64,000 nucleotides of DNA. Origin: Apodospora peruviana. Taxonomy: Eukaryota; Ascomycota; Sordariomycetes; Sordariales; Lasiosphaeriaceae. The stretch spans positions 1,116,001 to 1,180,000 of the forward strand of contig JAUEDM010000009.1 of the NCBI GenBank assembly GCA_033439685.1. The letters are read 5' to 3'. The notes under the pieces were generated by a model. That model made no database searches. It was not told the DNA's origin and saw only the letters and a program-made list of their open reading frames with translations. A program made the position numbers and the translations under genes. Shown here in pieces: positions 11,201 through 22,767 of this stretch. Position 1 is the first letter of the stretch, and the number at the start of each line of letters is the position of its first letter.

Positions 11201-13935
11201 TACTTCTCTTGGGGGAAAGATAGCAGCGAAAGCCACAGCTGGTGTCTCTTGGTGAAAACGCAGCCCTCGCCCTTTTATGTGTTGCGCTCTTCAAAGTGTA
11301 GAACTCCCCACTGCATGTGCAAGATTGTCCGAGCCTCCGAGGAGTGAAGAGCACTGGTCGAAGCCGTGACGGCCACCTGATGGATCTTGCTTATGGAGTT
11401 TGGTCTGGCGATTGGCCGCTCGTCAGGTGGTATTTGAGAAAATGGAGTGTTCACCAAAAATGCCCTCGTCAGCATGGCGTTACCAGAATAGGTCCTACCC
11501 CACGATTTGGTTGGGACCAATGGCGTCAAGCCAGAGACTGTGCAGCCCCAATTCGCAGCTTTGGACTGCTGGCGTTGCTGGGTTTGCGGTCCCAATGCTG
11601 CTTTTGTGGTTGTAGTTGGGCACTGGGGCATCCTGAAGACTTCAGGCACTCAACGCCTCTGAAAAGACTGCCACGTACGCCCTGTCAGGTGTGCTTGGGA
11701 CGCTACTCCCTGCAGCCATTGGAGTCTGTCACCAAAGTGGTCTGGGAATAGCACCTCCTGGCAGGAACAGCACTATTGATTCAGGTTTGTCCTGAAGAAG
11801 ACATTTCTGATTAGTGACTTGGGCTTCAGGTTGCCGGGAAAGAGAGTCGATAGTCGTGGTATTCGCAGTTCGTTGACGTTTAGTTCGTCCATAGTAAGGT
11901 ACCAAAAGAATTATCTAGAAAGGTCGCTAGAAAGTTGAAAGTTGGCGCATTCGAGTTGGCCGGAGCCATATTTCCGCGTCATTGGTTGTACAAGCTGTAT
12001 AAGTCGAGAAACTGACTGCAAAGGGAGATGCGAGTCATCGTCATCAGACACGAGATGGGGAGAGCAGGTGGCTTGACAGTGTTGGCCGGCACTCACCAGG
12101 TGGCAGGATTTCAGGAAGAAATAATTCCCAGCCTGTGCTGTGGTCCGGTCCGGCCTTCCACTTACACGCTGGCTGATGAGGTGCTCCTCGGTTCGGTTGC
12201 ACATGAATTGGACTTGACACGGCGCAACATTACGTCGATCTGCAAATGCTGATCACTTTTGCTCTGTGCTGTGTTTGCATCGTCAGCCGCAGAAGAATCG
12301 ATGTGTTGCAGTCTTACTTACGCAGCGCACACAGTAATACTAAACAGATTCTCCCACGCTCCGGATAGTCTCGGTGGAACAGGAAGGGGGCAGTGTTGAA
12401 AAAGACGCAACCCATTGGATTGACCGGCCGAGACAGCTTCTGGTGGACGACATAAGAAAATTTTGCGTGCATCGATCGCAACAGAATACAGAATAGGAAG
12501 CTGCAGGTAAGAGAAAAGTTTTCCATTGAGGATCGCTGAACGCCGAATGCTGCTTGCTGTGTGTCTCCGAGGCATTTGGGGCATTCTGGGAGTCTCCGAC
12601 ACTCGCTGAACAGCCCACGCCGAGAAGAGTGTGGGATGACAGGAAGGGGTTCCCCACGCACTCAGTCTCTTGCTGCTGCACGGAGAACGGCGGGTGGTAC
12701 TTTTGGCAGGCGTGGCCGCGTGAAGGGGAGTGCTGTAGCTGCAATGAAAGGCTGGTAAAAGCCGATCTAGCAGGAGTGATCTAGCCCGAAGAATACCGCC
12801 ACTTCCTCCATTGCTCGAGAGACTTCTACCAACAGAACAGAAGGTGCGGGTGTCGTTGATGCAGGAGCGAGAAAAAAGCGGAACAGGCCAGTGACACGAG
12901 TAGGTGGAGGGTCAATTTTTCAGCCAATGAGAGCGCTCCCAGCTCTGTCGTGGTCTAACATTGAGGTCGACCTCCACGGCCTCTCCACGTCGTCGCCGTC
13001 GCTGTCAAGTCGCCCCTGCTCTTCACCCAAGGCGACAGTCCAGTCCAGACCCACACAGACGTGCACCCACACCATGCTGACTTACATGACAGGTACCTCC
13101 AGATGGCCCGCGGGTTTGTCGCAGCACCATGGTACACAGCGGCGGGAGGATAGACCCGCGTCCGTCTGTACTTCCAATCGTTGTACCTTCTTTCCATTTC
13201 TCCATGCTTGTCGACCTCTTCCATGTTCGGTTCCACGCACCGCAAGAGCGGCAAGCGGCAATGACCCTGACGTTCCCGTTTAAGTTTTGCACTGCGGCTT
13301 GCCTCGTGCCTCCTTAGATATATCCATCAACCTCCTCCTCTGCTCTCCACTTGTTGTTTCTCCTACTGTGCTGCATGCTACCTTGCTTGCTTCTCTGGAC
13401 AACCGATGACCTGTCAACCGTCGCCAGAAAACCTAACGCCTGCATCCACTTACACGGCATTACCTAGTAACAGCGTGCTACCCTCGTAGACCACTTACAC
13501 ATTCTCAACGCTCAACCCACCTGTTCTTGTCTCCCACTCCGCGTGCCGACACTCGTCAAGACGCAAGACGCCAGAGACACAGACGCAGACGCAGACGCCA
13601 GCAAGGCTCCCCGCGTTTAATGCCCGACTTGAACCTGATACCAGACTTGAACCACGACCCACGTCCACGCCTCTCGCCGCCGCCTTGCGCTGCGATCCCA
13701 CGTCCATCTGCTTTCCATCGCAAGCTCTCAGTCGCCAATCGTTAAACGGCGCCTGTCTCGCCTGCCACCCAGCACACCTTCATCTGAGGAGTTGTCACTA
13801 TAAGAGCATCACGCCCGGCCCCCATCATCCCTGACCGGAGCCCCCCTCCTCCTCATATTCTACAGACACTCGGGCCACATCTCTCTTCTATACTCACCCC
13901 CCATACTACCCCCAGCATTCCACAACTCACACAAG

Positions 13936-15478
13936 ATGCCTTCATCACAGAGTAGCAGACACAGCTCGAGTCAGAGCACCTCCAGTCGGGATTCCCGCAG
14001 CAGGAGGAGTAATGACTCGTATGGATCACAATCAACCGCCCCAACATCAATATATTCCAATCCTCGCCCTTCAGATCTCAAGACGCTACGATCATCAAGT
14101 GGAAGCCACGAAGCCTCCAAACCCCAACAACGGCAGGCCTACGCCCGCCGGGACGACGTCAGTCCCGATACCTCATTATATCCACGCTCCTCCGTCGAGA
14201 CATATGCGTCTACGACGGCCTCCTCACAGGACATTGACCACATGGACGTCGACGAGAGCCCGCTAGAGTACGAGTACAGCAGCATCCCGCCACTACCCGT
14301 ATATCGCAGGGAAGTCGTCGAGCCCAACGTACGCGCGTCGACACCACAGGATTTCGCCAAGCTCTTTCCCTCGCTCAACCGCCTCACGATCCGACACGAC
14401 GAGTTCACATCCGACGGAAACATGAACTTGCGAGTTGACACGGTGGTAACGGGTCGGAGGAGGACGGCGATCCAGCTTTTCCACCTGCGTATGTATGATC
14501 TGGCCAAGCGCGAGTTTTCACTCCGTCGATACTGCCGCGACTCTGGGCGTGAAGTCTGCAACTCGAAGCGCAAGTATACCGACCCGGCTGCAGCGAAGCA
14601 GGCCAAGCCCAAGGCAGTAGCATCACCCAAGGAGGACAACCAACGCCCGACGCTGAAGCGGTCCATGACGACAGCTATCAAGACGTTGAGCGGTGGTCGT
14701 CCGGTCTTGCGGCGGGCGCAGTCGGGCATGGCGGTTCTCAACGGCAACCGGCCCGACAGCAGCGACTCGTCTTGCGACGGTGACGATGAGTACTTCAATG
14801 ACCGGAGCAACCTCTCGCGCCTGTCGCTCGACAGTCGCGGGGCCAAGGCTAAGACGCAGCGGCCACTGCCAACAAACACGATCAAGCTCGAATTCAGCAA
14901 CTATGCGCGCGTTGACGTGCATCGCCGTGGAGGAAAGAATAATAAACGCTACGAATTTGACTGGTGGGGTCACCGATACAGCTGGAAACGCTCTTTCGAC
15001 AAGCAGCTGGGTATCGTGTCGTTTCACCTGGTACGAGATGGGAACGCCGGCGCGCCGGTCGCGCATATTGTTCCCGAGACTCGATCGCCGAGCCAGGTCC
15101 TGGCCGACGAGAATGCCGGCGGATGGATTCCGCCGTGCTTTATGTGGATAGCGGACGAGACCATCGTGGATGCTGTCACGGACGTTGCTGAGTATGTTGT
15201 CTCCCCCCAATTTTCCGCATAAATAATCTCTAACACTTGTTTCTAGCGTGATCATGGCGACCGGTCTTATGGCTCTCGTCGACGACTGCATCAAGGAGCG
15301 GTGGCAGACCAAAAAGGTCCACCGCATACCCGTGCCGATGACCTCCAAGACGGTCAACCTCGGGTATGTCGGGCCCCGCGCCCTGATTCAGCACGTCTTT
15401 GGCCGGCGGTACTCGAACGATCACTCTTCGAGCCCGTCAAGCCCGCTGCGTTTTGCGAGCCCTATAGCGGCCTGTTAG
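13936..15478 (+). CDS. Uncharacterised protein, Ser-rich N-terminus and beta-rich C-terminal half
   Basis: Two exons, 13936-15191 and 15247-15478, with a 55-nt intron (GTATGT donor, TCTAAC branch, TAG acceptor) encode 495 residues. Residues 1 to ~140 are low-complexity, rich in Ser, Arg, Thr and Tyr, as in disordered regulatory regions. From ~150 the protein looks folded. A stretch around FDWWGHRYSWKR, followed by a strand-rich part ending in a helix (VIMATGLMALVDDCIKERWQ), reminds me of tubby-like/LURP-one barrels, but I cannot establish that. No catalytic motif is visible. It looks like a conserved Pezizomycotina protein of unknown function: the exon junction restores an uninterrupted, sensible frame, which is good evidence that the gene is real. 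It starts at the first ATG after a long pyrimidine-rich leader, in context CACAAGATG. Confidence 0.8.
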
Positions 15479-15705
15479 GAGCACGCCCGGAGAGCAAAAC
15501 AAGCGCTCTGCAGAATGATAGCATCAAAACGGAACCCCGTCCGCTTACCCCTGAAGTGCGTCAGGTGAGGTTTTCGGACGGGTTGATCCGGAGCGAGCCG
15601 GATTTCTGGGGTATGTTTTTCCCTCCGGGTCACTTAGCCGGTGGGCCAGACAGCAAATAGGCAGGCGGCTTCAGTCGGGTCGCCCCACGTGGCAGTCAGC
15701 CAACC

Positions 15706-15728
15706 CATGTCGGTTGCTGCCCGACATG
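15706..15728. other. Perfect inverted repeat, 8-bp arms
   Basis: CATGTCGG, seven bases, CCGACATG: a perfect hairpin 228 bases after the stop of the preceding gene. The word ATGACCTGACT follows twice, at about 15725 and 15753. It could be a 3'-end RNA structure or chance. Confidence 0.5.
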
Positions 15729-16720
15729 ACCTGACTAAAGGACTCATATGCTAATGACCTGACTGATTCTTTGAGTGTCTGTCTTTCTTCCCAAGGGCAA
15801 GTTAGGGGGCGGCCCTCCTTCCTTCAACCATGGATGTGTTGGACAGATACACGATGTCGATGAGCTCAAGCAAGTGTCCGAAGTCGTCTTGTGCTATCCA
15901 CATTCTATATTTCGCTTCAACTCTTCCTGTTCTACGTCATACGTATATTTTGCATTGGGGTTGTTCTAAAAATCTGAAAAGCATTTCATTTTATATGTCA
16001 CCTGAACTCTTGTCTCGTTGTTCATCGTTTATTATTATCATTATCACCATATTAGCCACTCACTGGCGAAGGCACAGTCGTTTTGGCAATAACAGAGTCA
16101 GAGTTGCAGCAAGCATGAACACAGAGGACGGGCGCATCAGCATGGTTACAGGGAAAGCATAACGGCAGCATGGTCGACGGAGTTTGTTTTATTTCATTAT
16201 TTTTCTTCTAGTGGTATTTGAAGCTTGGACTGGGATTGGGTAAATAGCATTTTATGTTGGACATTTTCGTGGGGTCAACGGGAAAAGGATAGGACATCAG
16301 GACATTGATGATTTGGGATAGCGACATTCCTTCCCACAGACACAGAGACGACTTCTTTTCTTTTATCTGTTATGATCTTTGGTGTACATGAAGCTTTTCT
16401 CCCTGACGAATTCTCTCCTTTTAGTTCTCATCACACACTTGCCTCGGGTCGAACGAGGGTTTTCTTTTTAAAGGAAAAGCATGATCATCATCAATTTCTT
16501 GATAGTCTAGTCTAGTTGTTTCATTTGTCTTATATGATCAGAACAAACTTATCAAGCCAACTTTTTACTATCTATCTCTTGTGACCTGCGTTCTCTTCAT
16601 ATCCCACCCAATCCCTCACTATCTCAAGCCGACCTACCTATGTCAGTCATAATCCCGTGTCTATATCGAAGATGTTGCGCGAAGGAGCCACGCAGGACAA
16701 TGGACAGGACGGGCAACCAA

Positions 16721-17400
16721 AAAGGAGACGTAATACAGTAGTTGGCTGTCGCTCGAAGACCCGAAAGGTGGGCGGAGAGTATGTACGGCCAACTGGCTTG
16801 ACTAAATTTTCTTCCATCCATGCAAAGGTATCTAAGATGACTAAGTACAGCCTCGAAAAGAAACAGTAGTTCCTGTCCTGACGACCCAACACGTAGAGAG
16901 AGCATCTTCTTCCCACTGAATTGAACCATCTATTACGTTGGAACCCTACAGATAACCAATTGAAGACTCGAGAGAAGGAGTATTACGACATTAGTTACCG
17001 CCTTGACGACCCGATATGCGGGTGCATCGACGTCCAACTGACTTGGACTGAATTACCTATTCATCACGTTTATATATACGTGGGATCGGAGATAGGATAG
17101 AAAGGGGTATACCGCAACAGTTAACCGGAGCACCGTGATGACCCCACAGGACGGCGGGCAGATTTTGTGTCAACTGACTTGACAGTTTCCCTACACATAA
17201 CAAGTAGAGACTGCCAAAAGGGGGGTATCACAACATTAGCTCCCATCGTGACGACCCGAAACACGGGCAAATTCTTCGTCAAATGACTTGACAGTTTTCA
17301 TTAGATTCCATCCCTACATATAACAAGTAGAGACTGAAAAAGAAGGGGGGTACCACAACATTAGCTCCCGCCGTGATAATGACCCGACAGGCGGGGAGTT
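16721..17400. repeat. Degenerate tandem repeat, ~6 copies of a ~120-bp unit with hairpin core
   Basis: Copies begin near 16721, 16855, 16961, 17101, 17217 and 17335, spaced about 115-130 bases apart. The two rightmost are closest to each other, sharing GGGGTAYCACAACATTAGCT, then a GTGAYGACCCG block, then CAACTGACTTGACAGTTTYC, then ATAACAAGTAGAGACTG. Copies farther left are more diverged. Most units carry C-rich and G-rich arms that can pair, for example CTCCCGCC with GGCGGGGAG in the last copy. It is not coding. The array lies downstream of the 3' end of the minus-strand 7TM gene. Whether it is a decayed satellite or an old transposon remnant cannot be decided from one locus. Confidence 0.75.
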
Positions 17401-17762
17401 CAATACATTAACATTTACAGTATCTGCGATAATTAGTATTGGTCTCCATTACTCACTCACTCTGAAAATTGACAACGAGACTAGACAATAAGCCGAGATA
17501 TTGGAACTGGCATTACCACGGCTGCTGTCGTCACCAAGTTTGTGTTGTCACTACCTTGAAAAAAATATCACCCTTGGTCCTGGTCTCCCGCCGTTTGATT
17601 GGATGTGGTCACACCTTCTTAGTTGTGGTGGTGGGCAATAACAAAATGTTTTTCCATGATTTCACCTGTCTAAGATGATGTATGCATATTCAGACATGTA
17701 GTATCAATGCAACTAGAAGTTTACAAAAGCTAAAATAAACCCAATAATATCTCTTGTAACTT

Positions 17763-19457
17763 TCACCTCGAAGAGTCTCTGGGCCTCGACATGGGCATGG
17801 GCGACAAAGCCGTCGGCGGAAGCGCCGCCAATATAGGCCACTCATCATCATTTCCCTTCTTCTGATGACCACCGCCACTAACCCGCCCACCGTCGATCCT
17901 CCCTGCTTGCGCCGGGTCCATATTTCGAAGCTTGAAAGCCGCCGCTCCCCCGTGACTGTAGTCAGACGACGTGGGACTGAATTCCCCATAACCAGCCTCC
18001 TCGTCAGACGGATGCGCGCCGTACCACGAAACACTCGTCCGCGGCTCATTTCGCTGTTCCAGGGTAGTAGTCGCTCTAATCGACAGCATTGACTCCTTCC
18101 TTTCCGGTTGCTGCTGCTGCTGCTGAGACTGAGAATGGTTCGGATTGGTCGTTCTGAAAAAAAATCTCCCCCGCCATGGGCGAGGGACAAAGGCGTTCAA
18201 CATGTACTCCCGAAATGTGCGCGTGGTCCCGAACACGATGAAAATAAGTAAACTCCCCGACACTCCCGGCACGAACAACACAAAGTCCGTTTTCGCTTTC
18301 GACGCGCTCAGGTCTGGTTTCTCCGGAATATTGGCTTTGTTGTTGCTGTTTGCTGCGCGCAGCTGGAAGAAGAAGACCACGAGTTGGAAGAGACTTGCCG
18401 TTCAATTAGCTTGGTTTCTTTCAGTCGTGGTTGATACAGAGGATGGATGGTCATGACCTACCCTAGAGCGACAAAGGCTATCGTGAAGCGGACGACCAAC
18501 CAATTGTCGTAAATATTCTTCCGTCGTAATCTCGTTGGCCCCGAAAGACTGTGAGGCGTTGGTGGCTCGTGGGTACCAGCCGTTGATGACTGGCCGTACG
18601 GGACATTCCACGACAGCAATGCGCTTCGGGAGCGGATGTACTTGACCAGTATCGCCAGCATCAGAATGCAGCCGAGAAAGAAGCTTCCGATAACTGTTTA
18701 TACGTTAGTAACGGGTACGTTATGTGGTGGGGTTTCCTGTGCCGGTCGTACTGATGATATCGGCCAGTATCATAAAGCCTACTGTACTGCTTTGAGCGGC
18801 GCTCGTCCGGAGCACGGTCATCTGGATCACGGGAAGCAGTATTCCCGTGGCTTTGGCAATGAGACCAAGTGGCAGATTATGATACTTCGTTCTCCGTAGT
18901 TGGAAGACCGAGTACGCGAGCTCGACGGCCCTAATTTTCCTAGTTAGCATGTTGTGTCATGGCGATGTGGTCTGGGTCTATGTACCAGAAGAGAACCATC
19001 ATCGACTCTGCACTGTAGGTGTAGTATTCTGCATGTCGTTAGAACGGTTCCACATAAATAGACAGATGTGCGAGACCAACGGATATAGAACAGTGGTAAG
19101 TCCAACCCAATGGAAGCTCCGGTGATGTTCAGCTCTGGGTTACCCACGTTGGCGACAATGTTGGCATGTTGCGCCGTCTTGACATCTTTCCAATTGACGA
19201 TGGTATTTATTTGCTGTGTAGTTGACGCCAATGTACTCAAAGCTGTGAGGGATGCCAAGATGGCGACATCTAACGTATTGTCAGCTTCCAATTCCCAGGT
19301 TAGAGGGTAGACTGGGGGATGTAAACATACAGCTTGTCCGCTCTTTGTGGACCCATACCAACCACATCAGCAAGAAACTGGACGCGAGGCAGAAGAAGCT
19401 GTAGAAGAGGATGGCGCCGGCATGGCTGGCAACCTCGGACGGAAGTTGTACGGCCAT
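17763..19457 (-). CDS. Seven-transmembrane receptor-like protein
   Basis: Six exons on the minus strand (19457-19331, 19269-19081, 19028-18986, 18930-18752, 18693-18462, 18393-17763) join with consistent phase into 466 residues. Seven hydrophobic segments are visible at roughly 14-36, 43-63, 112-131, 143-162, 168-196, 244-266 and 292-311. A possible N-glycosylation site (Asn90-Ile-Thr) lies in the loop before helix 3. A long Ser/Gln-rich hydrophilic tail of ~155 residues follows helix 7. This topology fits a fungal G-protein-coupled-receptor-like protein, but I see no motif assigning it to a named class (Ste2, Ste3, Git3, PTH11), so ligand and pathway are unknown. Intron 3 has two in-frame acceptors 9 nt apart (18930 or 18939); the outer one lies very close to the branch site, so 18930 is preferred. 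The stop TGA/TAA context is clean and no frame damage was found. Confidence 0.85.
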
Positions 19458-21272
19458 CTCATGGTAAGGGGCGATAGGAACGCTCCCGCTCTCCCGGGAT
19501 CAGTAACGGAGAGCACGGGGCAGTGGACGGGGAAGGGAGGCAGATGTTTGACACAGTGGGCGACAGGCAATCCTTATCATGTTACCTTGCCAAGGTCGGT
19601 CTGTCTAGATTTTCTGGGATATAACACGAATCTCCCATTCTTCCGGGTCATTGACAACCAGGTAAAAGGCTTGTTGGGCTAGTGATCTGTGGTACCGAGA
19701 GCGAGTGACATGGCCGTGGGACAGGGGTAGGCAGAGCATACCGAATACAACAAGCTCCTCCTTTTGGGACCTAGAGGAGAGGGTCCAAGAGATGCCCCTA
19801 ACCTGGAGAAGATCCTCGCCATTCCATAACAGAGTCTCGATCGGCCCTCTCCGGTAGTGTATCATGCAGGAGATTATCTCGTGGCTGAGTGACTGTAACG
19901 CATGATGGATAACCGAACACTTGGTCTGCGGTCTGAGCGCACCTGGAGCTCAAGTTCTCAACATCTGCCAAGGCTAGTCGTGGGGGAGACTCCAGAAGCG
20001 GAAAATATGATGCTGGTCTCTGTCTCGGTTGCCGGCTGAATACTGTGTAAGTGGACTAGCCATCGGCTAGCCTGCCGACAGTAGGTGAAGTCCTGCGCTC
20101 AGCTGTCACAGAAGTGAGAAACTCCACAAGGCAATGTTACCCCAATGTAGCTTCGTTCGCCCAGATCACCGCGCTTTCTTTCGGCCAAGCGCGGTGCGAT
20201 ACGACCACATACACCGGCCAGAATGGCCATTTCCGGCAACCAGTTCACTCTCGATGCACAAGCTCGCCGGCAGTGAGCAGTGGTAGGATCGCGTAGGTAG
20301 GTATGTATGCGAGGTCTGTTGCAATGCAGTTAAGGTCGAAGCCCATGATAGCCTTGGGAGCGAGGTGTTGCGGCTACCTTGCGCAGAGACATCATGTCTC
20401 TCTATTCGCCCAGATTTCCAATTCCAGCTTCAACTTTCGTCCAAGTGGTGGCTGCGAAGCCCGATGCAGCATGGCCACCGTCCTCGAGCCCGGGGCAAGC
20501 AGCTTTGACAATGTGTCTAGTTGTGCCAAGGGGCCAGAAAGGGGTTCCAGGTCCGAGCCTGAGACCACTCAGAGGACCTCGCCTTGCTCATTGCATCCTA
20601 GCGAGATCGCTTCGATGCAGTAGTCGAGTGGAGCTGTTTTTAGTCTCCACGTGGGAAAGAGGAGGTTTCGGGGGAAAAGGTCGCTAAAAGGTTAGATAAG
20701 GTGAAGTACAGGGTAGGAAAGTAGGTCGCATCTTGAGCTGTCAGGCCATTATGGGGATTTGAGAATTCTTTTGATGCGGTTGCTTTGTCTATCTGACTTC
20801 TTATTTGATAAGGATCGCGATGTCCCTGAGGAGTTCATGTTGAAGGTTGCGCCGGGGGGAGGGGGCAGGTGGGGGGAGCCTGAATACTATCCACTTTGAA
20901 GGGGTCCGTGCTCCAAGCTACCCCACGCAAGCACGTGTAGCAAGTCAGGGGCTTAGGTAGGCACGCCAGGGTACACCTCACCAAAGGGCCACAGCCGGCA
21001 CGTGCTCGGGCTACAGGGCAACTCCACGCGACAAAGTGGCTGACACCACAACGCCAAACGACGCGGTTGCACTGGAACTCGAGCGCGTCGGATCGATTAT
21101 CGAACACCAAATTCACAGCCCTGCATTTGTTTCAGCACTGAAATCCGTGAAAATATCCCACCACGAAACTACCGCTCAATATCACTAAGAGTAGCATTTG
21201 TCATCACACATTCGATTACCCCACGCTCACCACTACCCCAGAAACCCGCACCCAAATATCACGACCGCCAAG
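19458..21272. other. Shared promoter region between two divergent genes
   Basis: 1.8 kb between the start codons of the 7TM gene (leftward) and nse1 (rightward). No coding frame is convincing. TAGGTA words occur around 20297-20305. An in-frame ATG at 21198 extends the nse1 frame upstream by 25 residues but looks like leader sequence. Confidence 0.55.
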
Positions 21273-22298
21273 ATGGAGGACGAGTGGGAGCCCCCGGTCC
21301 CAATCGGATACAACGACACCAGCCGCGCATTCCTGCAAGCATTCATGGCCCGGGGCTCCATGACCTTCACCGAGGGCCAGAAACTGCTGGCGGAGATAAT
21401 CACAGCACAAACCGGAGAGCCAGTCGACCCACGGACCGTAACCATGGACCACTTCCACAATTACATCCGCACAGCCCGCGAAGCCATCGAGGCACTCGAT
21501 TTTGATATACGCAACACCCGACACCAGGTACGAAATGGCGAGCGCGTGTGGGCTTTTATCAACGCGCACAGTGACCCAGCCACGCAGATGGGCACGACAC
21601 GCTCACCCGAGGAGGTAGACTACATCAAGCGGCTGCTGGATGCCATGTTTGACGAGTACAACACACCACGGATGGAGGTAATGGCCGTCGACGAAGGGCA
21701 GGCCCTAAAGGTGTCTCGGCCACCTCGGAACCGCGAAAGCGGCGTCAACAACCACAGCGCAACAAATGGCGAGGGTAGCTCCACGGCGCCGACTGATAGA
21801 GGACTTAAGCACTCCGAGGTCTTGTCGCTATTATCGAGCCTCGTGGCGGAGGGCTGGCTGGAGAAGAGCCGGGACGGGTTCTACAGTCTCAGTCCGCGGT
21901 CCCTGATGGAGCTCTGGTCGTGGCTCGTCGCGACGTACAACGACCCTGACGTCGACAACCAGTGGCAGAACATCAAGTTTTGCGAGGCCTGCAAGGAGAT
22001 CGTCACGTACGGCCAGAGGTGCGCCGAACGAGACTGCATAGCTAGGCTGCACGATATCTGCGAGGAAGCGTTCTGGCGCGCAAGGAGAGACAAGAAGTGC
22101 CCCAAGTGCAAGACGGAGTGGACGGGGAATCACTTTGTGGGTGAGAGAGCTGTTACGTCGAGAAGTGGATTCCAGCGCGGCCGGGGACGGCGGAGTAATG
22201 GGAGACGAAGCGATTTGGCCGAGGCTGTGGCCGCGCAGCAAGCGGTTGTAGAGGAAGAAGAGGATGAGGACGGCGAGGGAGAGATGGACGAGGACTGA
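21273..22298 (+). CDS. nse1: SMC5/6 complex subunit Nse1 (RING-type)
   Basis: Nuclear subunit of the Smc5/6 DNA-repair complex that pairs with Nse3 and carries a variant RING with ubiquitin-ligase activity. Single exon, 341 residues. The N-terminal part (GYNDTSRAFLQAFMARG, early residues) is the winged-helix region that contacts Nse3. The C-terminal RING-like domain shows Cys237-x2-Cys240, then C-x4-C-x4-H-x2-C, then Cys276-x2-Cys279, the C4HC3 arrangement of NSE1 RINGs. After it comes a basic RGRGRR segment and an acidic Glu/Asp tail ending in EDED-like residues. I chose ATG 21273 (MEDEWEPP) rather than the in-frame ATG at 21198, because the 25 extra residues look untranslated and the family begins close to the YND motif. 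Confidence 0.93.
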   Translation: MEDEWEPPVPIGYNDTSRAFLQAFMARGSMTFTEGQKLLAEIITAQTGEPVDPRTVTMDHFHNYIRTAREAIEALDFDIRNTRHQVRNGERVWAFINAHSDPATQMGTTRSPEEVDYIKRLLDAMFDEYNTPRMEVMAVDEGQALKVSRPPRNRESGVNNHSATNGEGSSTAPTDRGLKHSEVLSLLSSLVAEGWLEKSRDGFYSLSPRSLMELWSWLVATYNDPDVDNQWQNIKFCEACKEIVTYGQRCAERDCIARLHDICEEAFWRARRDKKCPKCKTEWTGNHFVGERAVTSRSGFQRGRGRRSNGRRSDLAEAVAAQQAVVEEEEDEDGEGEMDED

Positions 22299-22767
22299 AT
22301 GGCTGCAGCTTTAGTTGTTGGAATAGCGGATTTGTGTACTATTACCTGAATTTGGGGCAGCGTGTGGGTTGATTCAGCGATTAGGCGCAAGTTGAGGCTG
22401 GAAGCTAGTTAAGCCGATGATCGTGCCGTTGGAAGCCGTCTCAGGGGAAAGGCCTGGACCTGGGGGAGGGGCAAGCGCATGACATCATATGGTGGCGGTG
22501 CAGAGTGGTGTGGCACAAGCTTTCGACGCAACGCTCAAAGGCGTCACAAGCTGCCCGAATCTTTGGCATCGCAACTGATGATTGGCCACACTGGCTGAGA
22601 CACCACCAAAGCCCACCAAGCGGCAAGCGTAACGGGAGGCCGCACTGCACGACAGGTGGTGTTTGATTAGTAGCAATCAATCCAACGACGTTGTCGTTCG
22701 CTTTATCGTCTTTCTCCTTCGTTCATCAATTCCTCGATCAAAAACATTTGACAAAAGGTAACCAGCC
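22299..22767. other. Intergenic, nse1 3' end and promoter of the next gene
   Basis: 470 bases with no coding signal. Pyrimidine-rich sequence (TCGTCTTTCTCCTTCG) precedes the next start codon and marks its leader. Confidence 0.55.

Larger units (their letters stand above)
7510..13935. other. Gene desert, 6.4 kb, no coding signal
   Basis: All frames here are short, change register constantly and show no recognisable motif. The first ~200 bases are the fas1 3' end (AT-richer, likely poly(A) region). The last ~600 bases (about 13320-13935) are pyrimidine-rich and likely hold the promoter and leader of the next gene. Between them I see only simple repeats. No transposase or reverse transcriptase motifs, LTRs or terminal inverted repeats were recognised, and base composition does not look strongly AT-shifted. 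Confidence 0.55.
15479..17762. other. Intergenic region holding a decayed satellite
   Basis: This is the 3' intergenic space between two converging genes. It holds a perfect 8-bp hairpin near 15706, AT-rich sequence from ~15900 to 16600 and a degenerate tandem repeat at 16721-17400 (listed separately). No coding signal was seen. Confidence 0.6.
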
